In this document: piece after piece, positions 61,141 to 64,000 of the stretch
Position numbering within the stretch: position 1 is the first letter of the stretch
Layout of the letters: the number at the start of each line of letters is the position of its first letter
NCBI GenBank assembly: GCA_001898405.1
Contig: MKTW01000012.1
Location: 62,001-126,000, forward strand
Length of the DNA stretch: 64,000 bases
Source of the DNA: Sphingobacteriales bacterium 44-61
GTDB lineage: Bacteria > Bacteroidota > Bacteroidia > Chitinophagales > Chitinophagaceae
Reading direction: 5' to 3'
Notes under the pieces: generated by a model
Told to the model about the DNA's origin: nothing
What the model saw: the letters and a program-made list of their open reading frames with translations, nothing else
The model's database searches: none
Translations under genes and position numbers: made by a program

Positions 61141-62328
61141 TTATTTTAGCAATTGTCCCCAGGCGCTTCTATCAAAATTTTTGGTGAAATTATCCAACAG
61201 ACGCAGATGCACCGGCATTGAAGCATACCGGAACGACAGTGTAATGAATTGAGGATTGGCGGGTGACTGGGTAGTTGCGGAAAAACAGGCTGGATTGTAT
61301 TTATACAAAGGGCATGCGCCATTTTCGTTGTCATAGAATTTTCTGAAAGTGAAACTGGAAGTATATTCAGGAAGCTTCTGTTTTTGATTCTGGTAACTAT
61401 CTTCCGTGAAATTTATAACAGCCTGCTTCGACAGCCATTCGGTGCTGTTTTCTTTCAGCAGGCTGACAACCTTTGCCTTTTTCCCTTCTACGATCCCCTG
61501 CCAGTTTTCATAGCCTTTGCCTGAACCGGCACTTTGCTTGGCAAAATATAATTTTTCTCTCTCAAAATATTCCAATAAGCTTTCCAGGTATTCTTTCCGG
61601 GTTACAGGAACAAGCAACGGTATATTGTTTTTTGTTATGAACCAGTAACGGTAAATATGGTCGTAGGTGTTTTTCCTGATCTGCTTTTCCGGAATATCCT
61701 GCCAATAACCGTCGCCTGTGTTAATAGTATTTGCAAGCCCATCGTTTTTTACCGTTATATAATTTGCTAATTCAATAGTAGGGGCAACTCCTCCCAGTTT
61801 ATAATTTTTCCAGTCTTTATATATATAATTTCCAAGGTTGATATAGCCGTTAAGTGCCATTTCCAGGTGCCTGCTCATTTCATTGAAGGGGATTGTATTT
61901 AAGTAAACTCTCAGTACTGTTGAATATTCATCGTTGCGGGTGGCCTTTTTGTTTATGCAGATATATTCGTGAAGCGCTATCTGGAAACGGTAGTCGGCCA
62001 GCTTTTTATTGCCTGCATACTTATAGCCTTCGGTTGAATAGTAAGCTTCCCAAAAACCGCCAGTAAAATTAAAGTTGGCGCGGCTTTTCTGTTCAAGGAT
62101 TTCTATTTGCCCCAGTGTTTGTTTAGCGATTGCTTTATCTGCTGCTGCACTCAGGTTGCTAAAATAAGCAGCTCTTACCGCTGGCCAGGGGTATTGGGCT
62201 GCGGTCTGGTATTTTCCGGCAACATCCTGCAACTCCTGCTTTGAAGCACAGGGTGCGCCCAATTTGATTTGAGCAATTATTGTTTGTGAGAGAAGTATGC
62301 AGAACAGATATACGGTAGTTTTTTTCAT
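61141..62328 (-). CDS. Secreted protein of unknown function, partner in cassette B
   Basis: The 395-residue protein has a signal peptide (1-19) and is mostly helical, with no recognised domain. Parts of the C-terminal half resemble the region about 180-370 of the protein at 27947-29803, including an NPQF/DPQF segment and the following LLDNFTKNFDRSAWGQLL-like helix. It lacks that protein's C-terminal beta-sandwich. It lies 27 bp downstream of the TPR gene, which is itself a paralogue of 25723-27909, so both proteins form a second copy of the cassette. Function unknown. Confidence 0.62.
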   Translation of the reverse strand: MKKTTVYLFCILLSQTIIAQIKLGAPCASKQELQDVAGKYQTAAQYPWPAVRAAYFSNLSAAADKAIAKQTLGQIEILEQKSRANFNFTGGFWEAYYSTEGYKYAGNKKLADYRFQIALHEYICINKKATRNDEYSTVLRVYLNTIPFNEMSRHLEMALNGYINLGNYIYKDWKNYKLGGVAPTIELANYITVKNDGLANTINTGDGYWQDIPEKQIRKNTYDHIYRYWFITKNNIPLLVPVTRKEYLESLLEYFEREKLYFAKQSAGSGKGYENWQGIVEGKKAKVVSLLKENSTEWLSKQAVINFTEDSYQNQKQKLPEYTSSFTFRKFYDNENGACPLYKYNPACFSATTQSPANPQFITLSFRYASMPVHLRLLDNFTKNFDRSAWGQLLK

Positions 62329-62355
62329 TATAGATTGATTTAGGCTTCCCGATTA

Positions 62356-64000
62356 TTATTTGAGATCATTAAAAGAAACACCGGAGCTTGTTCCAAGACT
62401 ACCGCTGCTATTGATACTGATGTTGCCTTTACCGTCATTGGTGAAATGAACGGTTTGTGTTAGCTTGCCTTTTGCACTTCCTTTAAATCCTTCAATATCA
62501 TTTTTTTTATCTCCTCCTACCTCACAATCAAAACCACCGCTCACTTCAGCACCCACATATATATCCTGGATGCCCCCTCTTCCTATTTCCATTCCTAATG
62601 TGACTTCAGCACCTACTTTAGATCCCAATGGCCCTTTATAAGTTTTGCCGGCGCTTACTTCTACCGTACAGCTTTTGAATGAATCGAAAAAATCTGCTTT
62701 TCGCATATCCTGTTTCATACCCAGGTTAACAGGGCCTACGCCCAGGTTAGTAATTATTTCGGTACAGGTGATCTGTATGCTTCCTACAGGTGTTTTGAAT
62801 TCACTGTTTAGCTGGCAGTTTACCTCATCAAAGTCTGATAGTTTCCAGGGGCTCTGCGATTGCACCTCCAGGCATTGTTTCTGCCCTAATCCTATACCCG
62901 TATAGCTGACCTGACCTATTGCCGACAACCAGGTGATTTTAGCGCCGATCACTGCCCTGCTAAAATCTTTGGACGACCGGGTGAATTGTTCCCAGTACAG
63001 TTCTTCTTCAATATTCCTTCGTAATTGTTTCAGACTATTGTCATACAGCTCTTCCAGCCTGGTGTTGGGTAGTTTGGCAAAATATTCTTCGGATAAGGCG
63101 ATGAATTTATTGCAGAAACTTTTGTTGGCCAGCCCTTCGCCAATCTGCTTGTTCTCTTCCTGTTCAAGTTTATCGTATTTTTTTGTGTATTCTTTCAACA
63201 GTAGCTTGGCGCTATCCAGCAATGCTTCAATTCCTTTTTTTGCCGCATCTATTTTAAGCGTACGGCTTTTATCCGCAGATAATATATTGAGTACTGTTTC
63301 TGCTCTTGCCCTTAAAGGCAATTCTTCTGTTTTTATTTCTTCTGTTATTTTACCGGTAGCGGCAAATTCATAACCAATGTCAGCCTTCTTTTTTAGTTCT
63401 TCGGGTGAGGGCATAAGTTGATTCGATTGCTGCTGCAAACTAATAATCCTTTCAGTTATATCTTTTTTATAGGCTTCCCATACTTCCTTTAAATCAGCTT
63501 CTTCTGCTGCATTTTTGGGAAAGGGGGGATGTTCAAACTCGTGCAGCCCCAATGGGTCTGAATTAGGCTTGGTGGGGTAGCGGATATCTTTTGCAGTAAG
63601 CTTGTATTTGAGCTTACGCAGCCGGTTTACAATATCGCGCGACAGGCTGTTGCCCGCAGCTTTCTTTACCAGTTCAACTGCTTTCGTAACATCTCCCTTG
63701 CTTTCTGCGATGGTCGATTTGCTCATGTTCGCCTGAACATGAAGTGGCGACAAAACAAGCACTGTGTCAAAATATTTATCTGCCTTATTCAGTTCGCCAA
63801 GCTGGTACCAGGCCTGGCCGAGATTATTGAGAATGGAAGTGTTTTTCGGAAAGTTCTTATTTAACTTATTAAGAATGGGAATGGCCAGTTGACCCCCATC
63901 CATCAGGATGAGCATGGCTGCATAGTTGTTGAGGTTCTCTGTATTGCCCGGTTCCATGGCCAATGCCTTACCCATCAGGTGCAATGCAATCTGTAAACGG
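62356..64000 (-). CDS. TPR / coiled-coil / beta-domain protein (cassette B, partial, 5' end outside window)
   Basis: The reading frame is open to the window edge, so the N terminus is missing; at least 547 residues remain. The visible order is TPR repeats (first ~120 residues), a Pro-rich turn, a long charged helical region (about 160-340) and a beta-rich, Gly-rich C terminus (about 345-547) with GPLGSKVGAEVTLGMEIG-type strands. This matches the layout of the 728-residue protein at 25723-27909 and the two are probably paralogues. No catalytic motif is visible. Confidence 0.7.
   Translation of the reverse strand, partial: RLQIALHLMGKALAMEPGNTENLNNYAAMLILMDGGQLAIPILNKLNKNFPKNTSILNNLGQAWYQLGELNKADKYFDTVLVLSPLHVQANMSKSTIAESKGDVTKAVELVKKAAGNSLSRDIVNRLRKLKYKLTAKDIRYPTKPNSDPLGLHEFEHPPFPKNAAEEADLKEVWEAYKKDITERIISLQQQSNQLMPSPEELKKKADIGYEFAATGKITEEIKTEELPLRARAETVLNILSADKSRTLKIDAAKKGIEALLDSAKLLLKEYTKKYDKLEQEENKQIGEGLANKSFCNKFIALSEEYFAKLPNTRLEELYDNSLKQLRRNIEEELYWEQFTRSSKDFSRAVIGAKITWLSAIGQVSYTGIGLGQKQCLEVQSQSPWKLSDFDEVNCQLNSEFKTPVGSIQITCTEIITNLGVGPVNLGMKQDMRKADFFDSFKSCTVEVSAGKTYKGPLGSKVGAEVTLGMEIGRGGIQDIYVGAEVSGGFDCEVGGDKKNDIEGFKGSAKGKLTQTVHFTNDGKGNISINSSGSLGTSSGVSFNDLK

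Noticed and set aside
1-64000. Mobile elements, CRISPR arrays, tRNA/rRNA genes, prophage or defence genes
   Set aside because: No transposase or integrase motifs, no regularly spaced direct repeats, no cloverleaf-like or rRNA-like sequence and no phage structural genes were recognised on either strand.

Overview
The window looks like a chromosome segment of a free-living Bacteroidota, most probably a member of the Chitinophagaceae. Support: two SusC/SusD pairs, C-terminal type IX secretion (T9SS) sorting domains, a GH144-type glycoamylase-fold protein, a TPR-sensor histidine kinase paired with a NarL-type regulator, a NamZ-type (DUF1343) protein, weak Shine-Dalgarno signals, and promoters resembling the Bacteroidota -33/-7 type. 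No rRNA, tRNA, CRISPR array, insertion sequence or phage gene was seen. The left edge cuts the 3' end of a plus-strand gene, and the right edge cuts a minus-strand TPR gene.

Region 1 (0.3-21.8 kb) is a polysaccharide utilisation locus (PUL). Nine closely spaced minus-strand genes run from 20740 to 282: cytosolic DUF5107/TPR protein, sugar-porter MFS permease, SusC, SusD, SGNH hydrolase, S1-type sulfatase, a 1270-residue T9SS protein (esterase plus an orphan domain), GH2 enzyme and GH30 enzyme. A divergent AraC regulator (20910) probably controls them. The enzyme set suggests a sulfated, acylated glycan, possibly a beta-galactan type.

Region 2 (21.8-41 kb) is mixed: a NamZ-like peptidoglycan enzyme, a TlpA-like thioredoxin-fold protein, a beta-lactamase-fold serine hydrolase, an uncharacterised two-gene secreted cassette (TPR/coiled-coil/beta protein plus partner), a sulfide:quinone-oxidoreductase-like / DUF2490 / thioredoxin operon, a DinB/MDMPI protein, a LuxR-type two-component system, a secreted orphan, a GNAT/GNAT/YqgE operon and an isolated cytochrome oxidase subunit I. 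The partner gene at 29803 and the secreted orphan at 36320 share a nearly superimposable promoter block: paired 20-bp elements followed by ATTG-N20-TACTTTTA. This is the most striking non-coding signal in the window, and the two-component system beside it is the obvious candidate regulator.

Region 3 (41.4-61.1 kb) is carbohydrate-related. A T9SS-type beta-helix protein is followed by a PhyH dioxygenase / GH144-like / Gfo-Idh-MocA operon. Two related AraC regulators flank that operon. Then comes a 12-kb plus-strand operon: SusC, SusD, Asp-box sialidase-like propeller, second propeller lipoprotein, GH32/43-like propeller, BASS-family transporter, APH-fold kinase and HpaI-type aldolase. The order reads as capture, cleavage, uptake, phosphorylation and retro-aldol cleavage of an acidic sugar, possibly a ulosonic acid.

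Region 4 (61.1-64 kb) holds a second, diverged copy of the TPR/partner cassette of region 2, in opposite gene order and cut by the window edge.
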